This document shows, piece after piece, positions 40,201-55,200 of a stretch of 64,000 nt of DNA. The translations under genes and the position numbers were made by a program. Position 1 is the stretch's first letter, and the number at the start of each line of letters is the position of its first letter. The stretch is from Pithys albifrons albifrons (lineage: Eukaryota; Chordata; Aves; Passeriformes; Thamnophilidae): NCBI RefSeq assembly GCF_047495875.1, contig NC_092465.1:11788660-11852659 (forward strand), given 5' to 3'. A model generated the notes under the pieces. It was not told the DNA's origin and did no database searches. It saw only the letters and a list, made by a program, of their open reading frames with translations.

Positions 40201-43200
40201 AGGAAATTTCTCGTACTGATGCTGGATAGAGCTGATGCTGTCAGATACACAGCTGGATAGAAAAGGGCTGCGACTTGATCGTCTGACCAGGAGGTTTTAC
40301 CACTAAGGATGGCTGAAGAATTCAGGCCTATGAGATTTGATACAGGGAGGGACTGCAAAGGTGGCTATAGACTCAATAGCTGAATAGGAGGCTGAAAACA
40401 CAGTACAAATAAACGTACACTGATTAAATGTTGCATAAAGCTGAGATCTGAGATGCTTATTGGAGTTGGATGTGGATGGTGTGGTGTTTTGTTTCAGAGT
40501 ATGCCTATGCTTTGTTATAGTATGAAATGGCTATTTCTTCCTTGGATTATTTGTTTAAATAATTGTAGTTCCTCAGCAGCTGTGAATAGATGTTTGGTTT
40601 TCTTCAAAGAAATTAAAGAGATACTTCACTTGCATTCTTACTGGAGCTTTTGGTATTTTCTAAGGTTATTATGCCTTTTTTTTTCTACATTTCCATTAGT
40701 ACATATTGCAAACACTCTTTCTGGTAACAACAGGAGTTGATGTCTGTGAGGACCAGGGCTTAACTAAGGAGGGGAACTGCTTCTCCAGAAATCACTTCTT
40801 CCCTCTCTCCCTCCCTCTGGTTTCAAGCTGTGGCATTAGGTGGGAGAGGGGAGTACTGTTATACCTTCAGATATCATGTCATCAGACAGAACTGGCACCC
40901 TACTTTACACTTGCATGGCTTAATCTACAATTTGTCAATTACAAAACACCCTCACCTTTTAGTCATTAAGTATTAGCAAACTGGTTAATAATATTCTTGC
41001 TTTTAGTTGCTGATTGCTAACATTTTCACCCTTGTCGCAGCCTACAAGCTCATCAATCTGTTTAGATTGCTGAAATACGGTTTTTATTACTGTTTATTTT
41101 TCCATAAACACCCACACCTTGATACTGAACAACTTATAAATCAAAGCAAGAACCCTGCCCTGAGGAGATTGTATCCTGTAAGATAGTCTTGCATTTCATA
41201 GTTGGATTTTTTTAAATGAACCTCAGAGTGAAATACACTGTCAGGTAGAAAGAGTATATTTCTTGCCTTTGAAACATTTGCTCCTGAGTTATATTGCAAA
41301 ATAGGCAGTGTCCTAAGCATTCTTTGTTCTCATGAAAGTAATACAGCTATAGAGCCACCTTTAGTAGTGCTTGTGTCTTTTATCTGATTTTTCCATCAGA
41401 CCATCTTTTAGTAAAATAATGTGCATTGCATTAATAACTGGGTATCAGGAGAGGAACTGCAACACAGACATGGGATCAGATACAGAGAGTTTTGGTTATT
41501 GCAGGTGATTTATATGTCTTGTATGCAGTCCTTAGTTAGGGAGCCCTGGTACTGCCCAGACCAGCCTTGCTGAATAGCGAGGCTTATCTGACACTTTAGT
41601 TATTGATTCAGTAGTGTGGGGAAGGAAACTACCACCTGGGCTGCTGCAATGGAAAATAGCAAAATAATGGTGATAAAGGTTTATAAAAGTTGTTTTCCTG
41701 CCCAAAGGGAATAAAAACAAATGTATGAGACTCTATGGGAATTGCTGCCATAGCAAAATGAAAGTGGTAAAGAACGAAGAACTGCTGCCACACAGTAGTG
41801 AAAGGATCCCATTTCTGTGCAGCTCTATGCATGTTACACAAGGTTAAATTACAGCTCTGTCATTGTCATTCATGTAGGCTGCAGTAATTTTCCCCCAGTA
41901 GTAGTTATAGTAAAGTAATATTTTTTTTAACATTCGATAAGTCTCTTTGAAGCTGCCATGATTAGCGGCTGTGGGAAATGAAGATCTCTGATTAAGTGCA
42001 ATTAAAGAAAGTATCCTGTGATGTGGATTATCTTGTAGAACTTCCAAGTGACCTGACCTTGAGCTGAAAGGCTGTATCAGTCAGCCTGACCAAAGCATGA
42101 TGGGAGCAAAACATTGCTGGTAAATACTTTTGGTGTCTGCCAAGAGCACTGCAATATGCTTTTGTCAGTCCCAAATGAAAAATAAGGGCACACAGTGGTT
42201 TAGATGGATCATTGGCAGCTTGTGTGTGCTTCCATAATTCGCTTTCTATGCATTACCATATTGGTTTGGTTATTGCTTTAGGGAAAGGGGAAGATGAACA
42301 TGTCCATCTGCATAAATCCATGGAGACAAAATAAAGAGTACACAAATACTTGCATGCACATTTGCAGCTCACACTTAGGAAGGGAGGTGAAGTTGTTTAG
42401 GGAACTTGGGCTGAAGAACAACAGTAAGTGTGCTTTTGTCTCACAGCAAGTTCAAGGTAACAGCCATTCACTTAAACATTAGTGACAAAGCAATAATCTC
42501 AGACTTTAATTATGAGTTAGGTGATGAGAACCATTTTATTGATCACAGTCAAACCACCTAGTCCCACTTCATCTCTTATGTTGCATTTAACCGGAACTGA
42601 GAGGGAAACTGTGTATTATTTTTACTGGTTCTGTGCTCAGTGTTCTTGTAATATTGGGCTTTTCTTTTGTTGCTCTAGTTCCCCAGTTTGAAACCAGGTG
42701 TAGCTACGTGGAGGCTACACTTGAAGAGTTTTTGGCTTGGAGTTGTGGGCAGCCTTCTTGTCTCTCTGGACCTTTCAGTTGTTATGATTACTCCAAATAC
42801 TGGGCTTATGCTGACTACAAATACATTGCCAGGATATTTGAAGACAAGCCAGAAATTTTCCAGGTAAAACATTAATATTATCTCTTCCTAGTTTTTTAAC
42901 CATTGCAAATTATCTAGTGTAGTAGCTTCTGAAACCTGTACTACTATTCCCTGTCTGCTCCTTTGGCCATTTATTTTAAAGTTTTGAAATAAAGGGTTTT
43001 GGCTGTCAGGCTAATGGAGAACTAGTACCAGGGGGCAGCAATCTGTAATTTTGTGTCTTCTTGTAAGTTTAAAAACAACACCCCAAGTGGCAAAATCAGC
43101 TCCCAAGTTGGCAGCACTTTCCCTCCCATTTAGCCCAGCATCATTTTGTGAGTGAGCAGGCTGGGGGAGCACCCAGGCATGGGTGTGATCTCTGTAAATG

Positions 43201-46200
43201 AACACCTTCTCTGCCCATCTGCTGAAGGTATGAACATGAGGTGGGAATAGGGCGTGGAGGTAAAAGGCAGCTGGCAGACCTGGCATATTGCAAACCTGAG
43301 ACCCTCCTGCTGCCTCAGATCCACCTTGTACCTGAATGGTGCCTAAATTAATGGCTCCACTCAGGAGAGAGGATTTGATGGCATGTATTTGTAGCAACAA
43401 GGCTGTAGCATGGTTTTGCTCCATGTTTTGCCTTGTGGCTCAGTTCCTCAAGTAGAACAGTTCCTTTCCTTAATATGTTTAGATTAACTGTTTGTGAGGA
43501 GGAGTCTTGAGTCTGCAGCATTATTATACCTTAATTTTCAGTGGAGGCAGTAAAATACACAAAGTAACCTGTCCATGGAAGTACATCATCTATGGTAATT
43601 ACCAAATGCAGGTATTAAGACACCTACCTGGGGTATTTGCTTTTATTTTCTCTGTGTCTATCTGATATTTCAATTCATTGCTTCATCTCCTGCTACTTCT
43701 CCTTGCAAATTGTAAGAGGGCAAAATTAAGGATAGCTATACAAAAGCTGTACTTTTTCAAAAGGTATAAGGAAAGAATAGTAACTGAAGCCTTATTCATT
43801 TCTATACTTTGAAAGGTGAAAATGGAATCATAATGCCCTGCAAAAACTGTATTACTGGGATGACAGATAGTATGAACTGATAAGCCCTCTCAGATTAATT
43901 ATTTCCTCAGAAAGCATTTCCCATGCTCTTTATATGTATTTTATTCTTTTATACCAGTAAAATTAATATTTATCAGTGGCCAGTCATTTTTCAGACTATC
44001 TCCCGTTGTTCTGTGGGTCATAAGGTAAGTTTTGGACACAGAGATCATCTTACCTTTCTTCCCTTCCTAAGCGCAGTGAGATACAATCAGGATCACATCA
44101 CTTGGGCTGCATGACTGATACTGGTTCATGTTGTTTGAACTAAGTTGAGAGCTCCAGGGATGTTTCAGGCTTCCCGACGTCTTTGCAGGACTTCCTCTTT
44201 CTGTGGTCCTGTCCTGGTCTTTTACTGCCTTGACAGACAACATTTTCCTGTGTTTTAGGGCAGAAGCTAATACCAGCTTATAAGACCCCAATAGCCTGCT
44301 CTTCATTCAGTCATTAAAAACACACTTGAAGAAAAGAATCATTTTCCTACCTCCTTCTTCCCCTTTCCCCCCTTCAAAAGATCAAAGTTGAGGCTCCAGA
44401 AATTGCATTTCTGTGCAGGTGTCATACCACAGCCTAATCACGTGACCTACAACAAGCAACAGACTGTACTGCAATTTTAGAATAGACACACGTAATAGTT
44501 ATGCCATGGATTTTTTTTAAAAGCAGAATCTGGGAAGGAAAAAATCAGTGGTGTTATGCAGGCAAATATGGTGTGTGTCATCTGCCATTTTCACAGGCAT
44601 GGGAGTGAAATGCATCCATCAGTTCCAGACTCATGGCTTTTGAAACACTGTACCCAATTTATACCAGCCAAAAGAGTTCTTTGTAGAAATTCTCTTCCAT
44701 TCTTGTGTGAATTTGATAGCCTCATTTTTTCTTTCTAGATTTTATTTAGATTTACGTAAGGTGATTTGAAGGGGAAAAGAAGGCCAACTGCACTGTTATT
44801 TATAGTGATTAATAGGGCCATTTAGAAGTTGTTTGAAATTTAGATTGCACTGTTTATCATTTACAGTTGTGTAGGCTAAGGTAATGATTCCATTATTCTA
44901 ATCTATGAGCAATATCTAGGATCTTACATTTTTTGTTCAGTTGATATTTCATTACTGAATTTGAGATATAAATCAGAAGCAGGATACATGCATGAAGTTT
45001 AAATAGAAATGAGACCTTTTAAAGTGACATACGGGTACAGATTAACTTCATTATAAGCAGCAAATGAAATAAATATAATTCACAAGTAATGTGCCATCTG
45101 TTATGGTTGGAACACCTTTTAGTACATTTCTTCTTACTGTGGCTTTTTATTGTAGAAAAGGAACCCACTGTGACAAGATTTCAGTAATACTACCAGTTCC
45201 TTTTTAGTTCATTGGTTAAAAACTATTTTACCCATAATTGCTTCAAGTATTTACTACAGCAGCATCATTTTCAAAAAGTTCTTTTAAATCTAATATTGAT
45301 TATGTGTGCTTTCTTTCCACTTAAATTGTAACAAAATACAAAAACTATTTAGGTGTGATATTAAAGTGTAGAGATGGTGTAACGCTTAACTTTTTCACTG
45401 AAATAGTTGTATTGGATTTTAAATTTTATGGCTACTGAAATCTATGGGAGCAACTTTTTCTCTTTGATCTTTTGCTGTCTTTGACAAATGTTTGTATTAC
45501 ACTTCTGCATTTTTTTTAAATGATATCTTTAAAATCAATAACTCTGAAATTCAAAATCTTTAGCAATGCCTAATTTTTGGGGAGGCTATTGCTCATTTTG
45601 AGGGTTTCCTGATACAGAGTCTTGGTGAAGTCACCCGTACAATGTCTAGCTTTGGTTTTCCTCATCCATAGATCTTGAAAAAGGATAGTCATCCACCTGT
45701 CTGCAAGCAGCCAGCTTACATACTTAAATTAGGAGGCCAGACTCCTATTTTCTCTTTATAGACAGCAAAAAGAGAGAGGCTTTTCCAAGGTGTGATTGAG
45801 AGTGCTTTGACTAGAGCAGGAGCCAAGCTTAAATTAGGTTCCTAAAGTTAGGTGATGGGAATGACCTCAAAGTGCTCTACTGAAACAGAACAAATACTGT
45901 TATCTTCCTTTTCAAGATGGGGAAAATAAAACTCAGAGATGAAGCGATTTGCCTGAGACCATCAGGAAGCCAGGAATTTAATCTCTGTTTCCTATGGCTC
46001 AGTCTGGGGCTCCAGCCAAAAGGCACCAATATCTCTGGCTGGTTTACTTCAAGTGCTTTCCAATAAACAAATAAATGATCAGGCCCTGCAGGTGGCAGGG
46101 GGAGCTGCAGAAACATGGGAATACTTTATCCAAGCTGTACAGAACCATTCTGCAAAACCCATGGACTGTCTGAAAAATACCTCACTGTGGCTCGTCAATC

Positions 46201-49200
46201 CCAGGGGATTGGTTTTGGGAGGATCAACAGACTGGAAGGCTCCAGGACTGTGTTCATAACACATGCACACCTGTTCTGCCCTTTCTCACTATGTAATCAA
46301 GTTGTTTTAAATTCACTGCCTCTGCAGGTGCAAATGTGTCCCTTAAACAATAAGAAATTTAAAAAACCCAGCGTAACCTTGGGTCAGAGATGGGATAAAT
46401 TCTGTTGCCAGACTACATGGAGAAAGCTGAGATGGCAGCAAAGAGAGAGCAAATATGCCACACGCATTATCAAATATGGTTTGAAAAGGGAATAGAGATT
46501 TTTCTTTACTTTCTTCCTTTTTTTAAATGCCATGTATCAGAATTTTTCTAAAAGAAATACTGTGGTTGGGTGGATGGTGAAGAGTGGAGAAAGGAAAAAA
46601 AGGAGTGTTTGAAAGAGCCACATGTGGTCATGAGCATTTGAGCAGCCCTTGTGTAGAGGAAAGGAGTAACTCGAGTGATGTGAAAGGCAGGGATAAGAAC
46701 TGGAGGCAGAGATCTGGGAGGCTGTGTAGTCAGACATACACAGGCCATGCACACTCCAGATCCCCACCAAAGGAGCAACAGCTGCCGTGGATAAAAAGTG
46801 ACTGAGCAGTGGAAGGAGAAAATGGGAGACTCTGGGCACTGAGGGTAGGACATGAACCAGTTTGACAGCTTACATAAATAACCATTTTATTTTTGTAGGA
46901 TATAAGGTGGTCTGACTTTGGTTTTTTTGGAAGAAGTGGGAAAGAGAGCACGCTGTGGATTGGTTCTGAAGGAGCAAACACCCCGTGCCATTTGGACTCC
47001 TATGGCTGCAACTTAGTGTTGCAAATAGAAGGAAGGTAATAAGTGCGTATACATACAGCAATATAGAGGAGTATTACGTTGTGCTTAAAGCTAGTTTAGG
47101 ACTCTCTGAACATTAAATCTAGGTCCTGATTATTTTAGTTTTCTGAGCGCTCAGTGATTGAAGAGCATCATAACTGTTCTACAGGAAATGGCCGAACTTC
47201 AGGGGTTTGGAGTTTGCATCATGGAGCCAACAAAATTTTATTCTCTGATCTGTGTGTGTCAGTAATAAACATTTTATTTTTCCTAGTAGTTACAAATTCA
47301 GGAATTTGGAATTAGGAGATAAAGAGTTAAAAAGCCCCAAAACAAAACAGAAATAAACTACTTTAGACTTTTACAATATTCTCTGTGCAGGAACCTCTAA
47401 TAGCCTGCTAGAATGCATTTAAAAGGAGAACATCAGGATGGGAGCAGCGAGCTGTGAACTAAGTTGAAAGGGACATTTGAGGCTCCAAACTCATATGGGA
47501 GCATGTGACTTCATTGATACATCTTTCTGCCTGTTTGCATGCTGTCTCTTTTTTTATTCCTTTCCTCATAGTGGCCTCAGGTTTTGGGGGTTTTTTTTGT
47601 GTTATCTATTATTGCTAGAGTAGTGCTAGAGTAATAAAACAAGTTGCACAAATTTTTTAGGTTTGACAGTACAGAGTGGAAGGAGTAACTTGGTAGTGGG
47701 ATTTCAATAGAATTAATTACTCTGACATTTTGTAAAATAGTAAAATCACGATGATGGTAGTGTGATTAAGGTGCAGTATTGGAAGTCAGATGTGCTGGCT
47801 TCTAGCTGGACAGTGCCACAGGCTGGCTGGCTTTAAGGCTTGAGGGAAATGGATTTGTCATCATCTCTAAGAAGGGTGTCTCTGTTTAGCTCCCAGGCAG
47901 GTTTTCATTCACATTTCTAAAAAGCCCTGAGGTGCTTGGGTGGATGTGCAGCAGAGACACTCCAGAAGCCTCTCTCAGCCCTGCACTGTGTACAGCCCGT
48001 CCTGTAGACTTCAGATCACATCAGTAAGCATTGTGCATTGAAGTCCAGACACTTAAGTGTATTCAGGAGCCAGAAGTCTCGTTGAAAACCATGAGACTTA
48101 AATGCCTAAATATCTTCTAAGGATCCACCTCAATATTGGGTGTACTGAATAAGTACAGTGATCCAGCAGATGTGATACCTGCCAAGACTCTTTGATCTCT
48201 ACCCTCAGGTGTTGAACTCAAGCCAGAGTTCCAGCATCACGCAGCAGTTTTGTCAGCCTTCCGAAGACACTTCCTCCCCCTCTAGTAGAACAAAATCCTT
48301 GTTCCTCTCAGGAAAAGAAGTCTAAAACCTTTGCACAGCCTGAAAAGACAAAGTTATTTTCTTCTTCAGAGCAAAGCCTTTAAATAGATTGCAAACTTCC
48401 ACAAGCTCGTGAATCCTGTGCTCTCCTTCAGAGCAGAAAGATTCCCTTTTGAGACTCACAAACAAGACAGGCTCTGTAAAAGAATATAAGCTTATGCTAA
48501 ACTTAAATAGATTTGCCTTTGCAGGAAAGCCAGGGACGACTCCTTAGCCCTTTATTGCTATCTTGAATTTCCTCCTTGCATCCCTCGGGCTTCTTAATTT
48601 TTTGCTTCATGATATTGCTTTGTCATGAGCCTGCAGGATTAACCCGGAGCCTCATAACCTAGTCGTTCTCTGCCCCTTCAGAGGATCTAACTTGAAGGGC
48701 AAAATAAAGTTGCAATAAGGCTTGAGTTTTGGAAGAACTGGTTTTGTGCTTGCACCCAGCAGTAGCTTTGGTAATTACCAAGAAATGTCAGCAGTCCATG
48801 GCACTTCCATCTATGCTGGTCTCTCCAGTTCTGGCTATCCTGCTATTCCTGTCTCTTCTGTTCCAGTTTCTTCTAGTTTTGTGCCATTTGGTTACTTTTT
48901 TCCTGTTTTTAGATCTGTGACTGAGAACTCACAAACAGAAGCAGTAGACAAAAAGCAAGAAGTGAGTACCAAGGAAAGAGACAAAAATAAAAGCTCTTGC
49001 TAGAGTCCAAAACCAAGAGGAGAGCTGCACAAGTTGTCCAGCTGTGCTGTAAAGTGCCACCTTCACTTTTCCATTGTTTAGTGTAGGATCATGTTGGTCA
49101 GGCACCTCATAAATCTAATAAATTTTCTCTTTGTGTGTTCCTTCTGGTTATTTCTATCACCTAAAGTACTGCCACATAAAACTTCTATTTCTAAATAACA

Positions 49201-52200
49201 TATGTACCCATTAAGTTATTTGATTTATAATACCCATAAAACTGGCACCACCAGTTCTGGCTTATTCTTTTTTTTCTCTTTGGTCTGGTCTGTGTAAGTG
49301 AAATGGAGACATTAGCTCCTGAGGACAAGGTCTGTGTCTCAGCTCTGCTTGGCCCTGCACTGTGGTGCATTCATGTTCTTCTTTGGGCACAAAGAGAGCA
49401 ACCTGGCACATGAGTGCCCCCATGAGCAGAACAACCCCGCCATGCTCCATCTGGGCATTCAGTCACACCAGTAGGTTCTTATATCCAGTGATCCTCACAA
49501 GCCACATTTCCATCATGTGGTACTGATAACACAAAAACCACAGATGTTTCAGGATGCTTATGTCTATGGATTTTTGTTTATGCCATCTTTGGCATGGGAG
49601 CATCAAGATGATTTTTACTGAGAATGAGGGGTTTGTGACTAACAGCCATGTAAGTACTGCAGGTGATGATAGGAAACAGAAGATCATGTCCATACCCTTT
49701 TACTGTTGCTATCCTAAACACACTATGTCCTCCTTTCAAAACAAACATGGGGTTTGAAAACCATTCAGTGAATGAAAATACATTGTCTCTAACAAAAGCA
49801 TTTCCTCTAGTTTATAGAGCAGTTTTAATTCTCTGAGTATCTGTGAACGCTGCATGTAAAAGGTAGGAAGGAGAAACCAGATGGGAGAGCTTTTATTTAA
49901 AATTTTATCTGTCTTTTAGAAATAATTGGTGAGAAACTGTAAATCTTTTCAGTTAAAAAATTAAAAAGTGGAATATTTTAAAATCACTTTCAGGAGACAG
50001 CCTGTAAGCACTGCCTGTGTTCTCACTGCGTAGGAGATTCACACAGCGAGGCAGATTTATGTTTTATTGAAAACCTTGCTACTGCCTTTAGTTCTTTGCT
50101 ATAAGTGACATGCACTGAATACATTTTTATCTTCTCTCTATTTTCAGGAAGAAATGGCACCTCTTCCCACCTGGTGACACCAGTTTCCTTTATCCTACCA
50201 GGATCCCTTATGAGGAATCCAGCATTTTCAGCAAAGTCAACATTGCCAACCCTGATCTGAAACGCTTTCCCAAGTTTAGGAACTCAACAGCCCATGTCAT
50301 TACGCTCAGTCCAGGAGAGGTAGCATTTACATATAAGCTTTACGTTACTTTATATTCTAGTAAATTGTTTAACTGGCCTATTAAGGGCTAGAAAATCTTA
50401 AGGATTTGACTGTGGAACTTCCCTCTTTCTTCACTCTGCACTCAGACTTGACACATTTCTCTCAGCACAGGAATTTTCTTTACTGACAGTTATTTTACTA
50501 GACTTCTTTGTACAAAACCTGCAAACATTTGGAGAGGTAGTTCAATCAGCTGCCTAACTCCATAACAGTTCTTGCAGCCACCTCCAATCTGTCTGCTTTA
50601 GAACTTTCTTGAACTTGGACCTGTCTACTCTGACACCAATATTTTCCACAAAATGTATTTGATCAATGAGTATGTGTAGCTAGCAAAGGAACTCAAATAT
50701 TTTGATAGTAAATAGCCTTTACATGTTCCTTTAATAAATACTTCAGTGATGGTACTTGCATTTAGAGCACACAATATGCAGAGTTTTCATGGTGCTTTAC
50801 AGGGGCGTTGTGAGGATATTAATCCTGTTTTACTGAGAAAGTTCAGTTCTACATGCCTGGCTTACAGTCACACAGGCAGGCAGCAGCAGTGTGAGAGCAG
50901 GGCTCAGGACTCTTAATTCCTAGTCTCCTGCCATAAATAGTGTCCTTCTTTATTTAATCAACCTGGTCTGTATTTGGAGTCTGAACTGCCCTTTTTCATT
51001 TGTTCAGCCATGCGTGTCCTTGTAACGCACTGCTGCACATCTCAAACTGCCAGCCCTTTCCAAAGGAATTTTGCAATGGTCGTTGCTCCAGTCGCTTCAC
51101 ACGGCTCTTCCAGAGCCCTCTCACCATTCTCCTACCTGAGGTTGTCACCTCTTTTGACCCGCCAGCTCAGCAACTTGTCTGAGTGTTGCCCTGTCCCTGC
51201 AAACCCAGCTGCCTTCAACAATTTAAAGAATGGATTTTTGCTAATCCAGCTGATTTTGAGGAGGCAGAGTTCAGAGTGATCCTGTAAACACGTGAGATGG
51301 CAGACTGAAGTAGGATAGTAGTTTCCAACAAGAGGATGATACCTGTCAACTGGGAATTGTATGCTCTGCATTTGGTACAGATGCAAATGAGGAATCCGAT
51401 CAACCTTCATTGTTTGCACTACATTAACTCCTACTCGTACTCCTAAAGCAAGTTATATAGTTTTGCATTCAGCACATTGTAAGGTTGCATCATTCAATAA
51501 TTTAAAGCAAAAAGAACAAATTTTTACTATTGATAAAAATGCCACATCCATTCAGCAGTGCATTATCCCTGATCTCCAATACTATTTTTATTTGTAATCT
51601 CCTTTGCACTGATCAAGTGTGGTAGTGAACCTTTAATATGATCTTAATTTTAATTAGGATTAAAGCAATTACAAATTAATCTTGCTAGGAATAAAGTTCT
51701 TGACCCAGCTCAGTAATACAATTTGTCTGCATTGCCATGAAGGGGATTCTGTTTGGATTTCCAGAGAGGGGGCAGGGGGGAAATAATGCAGAAGCAATGA
51801 TGGAGCAGTGAGGTATTGCCTTCATCCAGCATCTCATCCGGAAGCTGATGGGGCAGGTGGCTGGGGGCTGCTGCTATTTGATGGAGAGGAAAGGAATGAC
51901 CTAGAAGAACTGCTTTGTTAACAACAGAGAGGATCCCTAAATCATAAGTCTTGATATGTGCTTAACAATGGCTTTCATGTACAATTAATACAATTACTAC
52001 AGAATTTTCAGGCTGCCTTATTTTGCTATAATAGGTAGCATCTCCACCTGTTTCCAGAAGGTATGCAGAACATTTCGGATTATTGTAACAATAAAGGGTT
52101 GAAAAAATAAAGACAAAGGTGTTCTTAGGAATTCAGGAGACAACTGCATGTAGAGTGAGTGCAGCTTTGAATATCAAAAACGTAATGTGTCTAATGCCAC

Positions 52201-55200
52201 CTTCTGGTCGATGTTTGCTACAAGCCATTTTTCTACACCCATTCTGCCTAAAAGCAGAATTCCTAGATACAACACTGTACCAATGCACACTGCGTGCTTC
52301 AGTCCTTTGTGTTCTTCCACCGTATTGTTCAGAGGTAAACCTCTGTTACGAATTTTGGTAGTTGACTAAGACTTTAGGTTTTATAAGGTTCCATCCTGTA
52401 CTTGACTAGTGTCTATTGGCTGCATCTGTACAGAGGTCTTATCCCAATTTGTAGGGATAAGACTAATGGATCCCAGATACATTAGTGATCTGCTGTCAAA
52501 CAAATTAGGCAAACATTTAGATATTAAGCTTACTCAAACAGGCAGCTGAGTAGTTGAAGGGCTTGCAGCACTGCATGACTATGTCCACAAAGTTACAAGC
52601 TCAAGTTGTGTCATGCAAATAGGGAGCTCCTTGTAAATATTTGGACCCAGTCACCTCTGGGGTGGTTGCAAGGCTCAGTGCTAAGTATGGAGCAGGAAGT
52701 TGACTGAATCCTGCAACACCTTGGTTCTTTTCACAAATACACAAATGCTGCTTAAAAGATCACAAATAGGGCAAAACATCTGTTCTAGAACCTTCCACCC
52801 CATGCTCTGTGACAAGTGTTGAGAGTTAGAGTAGGATTTGCCACCCTCAGCTTAAGCCCCATTCAGGACAGGTGCCTTTTCTGCCATCAGTGGGAAGAAC
52901 CTGGCACCTCTACAAGGCAATTCATCCTCCCTGTCTTATACAATTACAGTCCCCTGCAGGAATGTTCATCCCATCTTGTCCTTCAAGACAGGCTATAAAA
53001 GGATCCTATGCACATAGATGCTTAACTTTTTTGATGATTAAAAACAGGAGAATTGAATACCACCCGAAAAGGCTACAAAAAACTGAGATGCTATACAAGT
53101 TCAAAATCCCTGATCATTCCTTCCTCTGCCCCACTTCTCACTAGCTTCTTGCTTCCTTCCTGCTTGCTCATGCAACTGCTTTTAATCCATCTCCTGTTAG
53201 CCCATATCCACATAACTAGACAATGGTAGAACGTGTATTTGAACTTATCTGAAGGTAGACATATAAGGCTGCACATACCTGTCCTCCTAGTGGAGAGCAA
53301 GCACCTTAGATGCTGGGCCCCCATGGGCAGTTCCATTCCCTCTCACTCTGCCCCAGACAGGAGCTTCTAAACTGTGTGCTGTTTAGGGGCTGTGCTCAGC
53401 TCTCCTGTGTCCCAGTCCTGTGCTCCAGGTGCAGCCTGGAGCCAGAGGAGCTGGGGTGCAGAAGTGCAAGGAAAGGCCCAGCTGACCTAGTCTTAGAGTC
53501 ACATGGAGTCTGAGAAGGATCCTCCCTTCCAGCCTTGAAAAATATTATCACAGTATGGGAAATACTGATTTTAGAAAAAGATCAACATTACTGCTTGCTG
53601 TCTCTCACTGTGGTCTGCTGCTCAGAAGCTCTCCTCCCCTGTTTTTGCTTATCTGCTTTCTTCAAAGTCTAAAGAAACTCCTCCTTGGTGTTGCCATCAG
53701 TTCCTCTGTGTAGCTGCAAGGCTCTCTCTCTCTGTGCTCCTGCTGCAGAATCTAACACACCATGGGATCCTGCTCAGCAACCAGAGTTCCCAACAGCACA
53801 AATAAACCTCTGTCTTCTAACCCAACTCTGAGCAAGCAGAAATCTTTATGAAGTCAGGGGAGATTTCCCTGTGTGCCACCTTTAGAGAAAAGGGTTGAGA
53901 ACTTCACATTGGGCTTAAAGTGGGGAATAGCAGAACAGACAGTCTGAATAGCCAAGAAATATATAATTGATACCAAAGAAAAGTGTTGTATTAAGTCAAG
54001 AAATGCAGTAACTCAACTTTTTTGAAAGGCAGTGAAACGTTCCATCTCAAAGTATACAAAATACTTTTGCAAGGTGATTTTAGTGAAGAAGAACTCAGAG
54101 TTGTCCACAGCACTATGCATAGTAAATGGTTGATAATTCCATTTTGGGAAGGAATAAAGAATTACCATTTGGCAGACTGCAAATGAAAGTCTCCCAAACT
54201 TTCATGTGGCCTCAAGTCACTCCATAGAGAAGTCAGACAGCCCAACCAACCCTGAGACACCAGAACGATCATCTACATCACAGAAGTAGGAAGAGTCCAA
54301 GAGGTCAATTTACACTAGAATTGGTGGTAAAAGCACCACTCAGCCTGTAACACATATGGAGAACCCCTTGAGTGCCCCAAAAGCCAGGCAATCCAAAGGT
54401 GAAAGCAGCAAGTTCCTAACTTGATGAGCTTGAGCTCAGTCTTCACTGAGCTTGCCTCAGTCCCTCGCCACAGTTGACAGGGACAAGGAATGTAACAGTC
54501 CCATCCCCTCCCTCTTGACTGAGCTTCTCCCAAGGGCTGTCCATATGTTTCTGATACCAAGGGCTCTTGGAGCTCAGTTTCAGTGGGTGGGAAGATACCA
54601 GCTTAGGAGGGAACAGGGTAAGAAGCCCCTTCCTAGCCCCTTCCAGGCGCCAGCTGGGACAGGGCACAGGCTGGGATGGCAGCACTCCCACAGAGTCCCC
54701 TGGTGGTGCTCCCACAGAATTGACTTTGCTTGCATCTATTTCATTTTATTTGTCATAGCTGTGGTTGCAGGCAGCTCTGGGATTTCCTTGGGGTCCCCCT
54801 ATGGCCTCACATCCTTATCTTCCCATCACACTGGCTTCCTTTCCATGTGCATTTACCTAAATATCTTTTTCTAATGAGCAGAAATGTCTTGGTATAATAT
54901 TTCACTTCAGGGTATGCTCTCTTTTTGAAGCAATTCCACCTTTGCCCTACCTTTGCACTGTATTGAGTTAATCATGTCCACTGAGAATTCAGACCTGCTC
55001 TGTTCTCTGTGCTGTACAAGTCTTCAGCATTGCTCCACTTGCTCTCCCAAGTGTTCCCTTGGTTTCTTTCCTCCCATTACAGAATTTCATTTTATCTTTT
55101 CTGAGATTTCTGTCCTAGTTTGACTTCATTTGCTATATTTGCCTATCACTAGCCTAAATATTAAAATTATCTGATTGGTTGCTGTTTAGATCAGTATCTT

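Larger units (their letters stand above)
37669..42678 (+). other. HSPBAP1: HSPBAP1 intron 2
   Basis: A 5.0-kb GT-AG intron. It holds a CA/TA microsatellite at 38511-38546 and, just before it, a short stretch resembling the 3' half of an old MIR-type SINE. The remainder is AT-rich and unremarkable. Confidence 0.85.
47036..50147 (+). other. HSPBAP1: HSPBAP1 intron 4
   Basis: A 3.1-kb GT-AG intron. It contains a plus-strand MIR-like SINE at about 47757-47880 and an unexplained 93-codon open frame followed by a poly(A) signal (48722-49121), listed separately. The rest is AT-rich. Confidence 0.85.

Noticed and set aside
43011..43424. A 137-codon minus-strand open frame in HSPBAP1 intron 3.
   Set aside because: No motif, no promoter or poly(A) context, and not similar to any family I know.
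46115..46495. A 126-codon plus-strand open frame just upstream of HSPBAP1 exon 4.
   Set aside because: It adjoins a decayed MIR-like SINE, has no homology I recognise, and the HSPBAP1 protein is complete without it.
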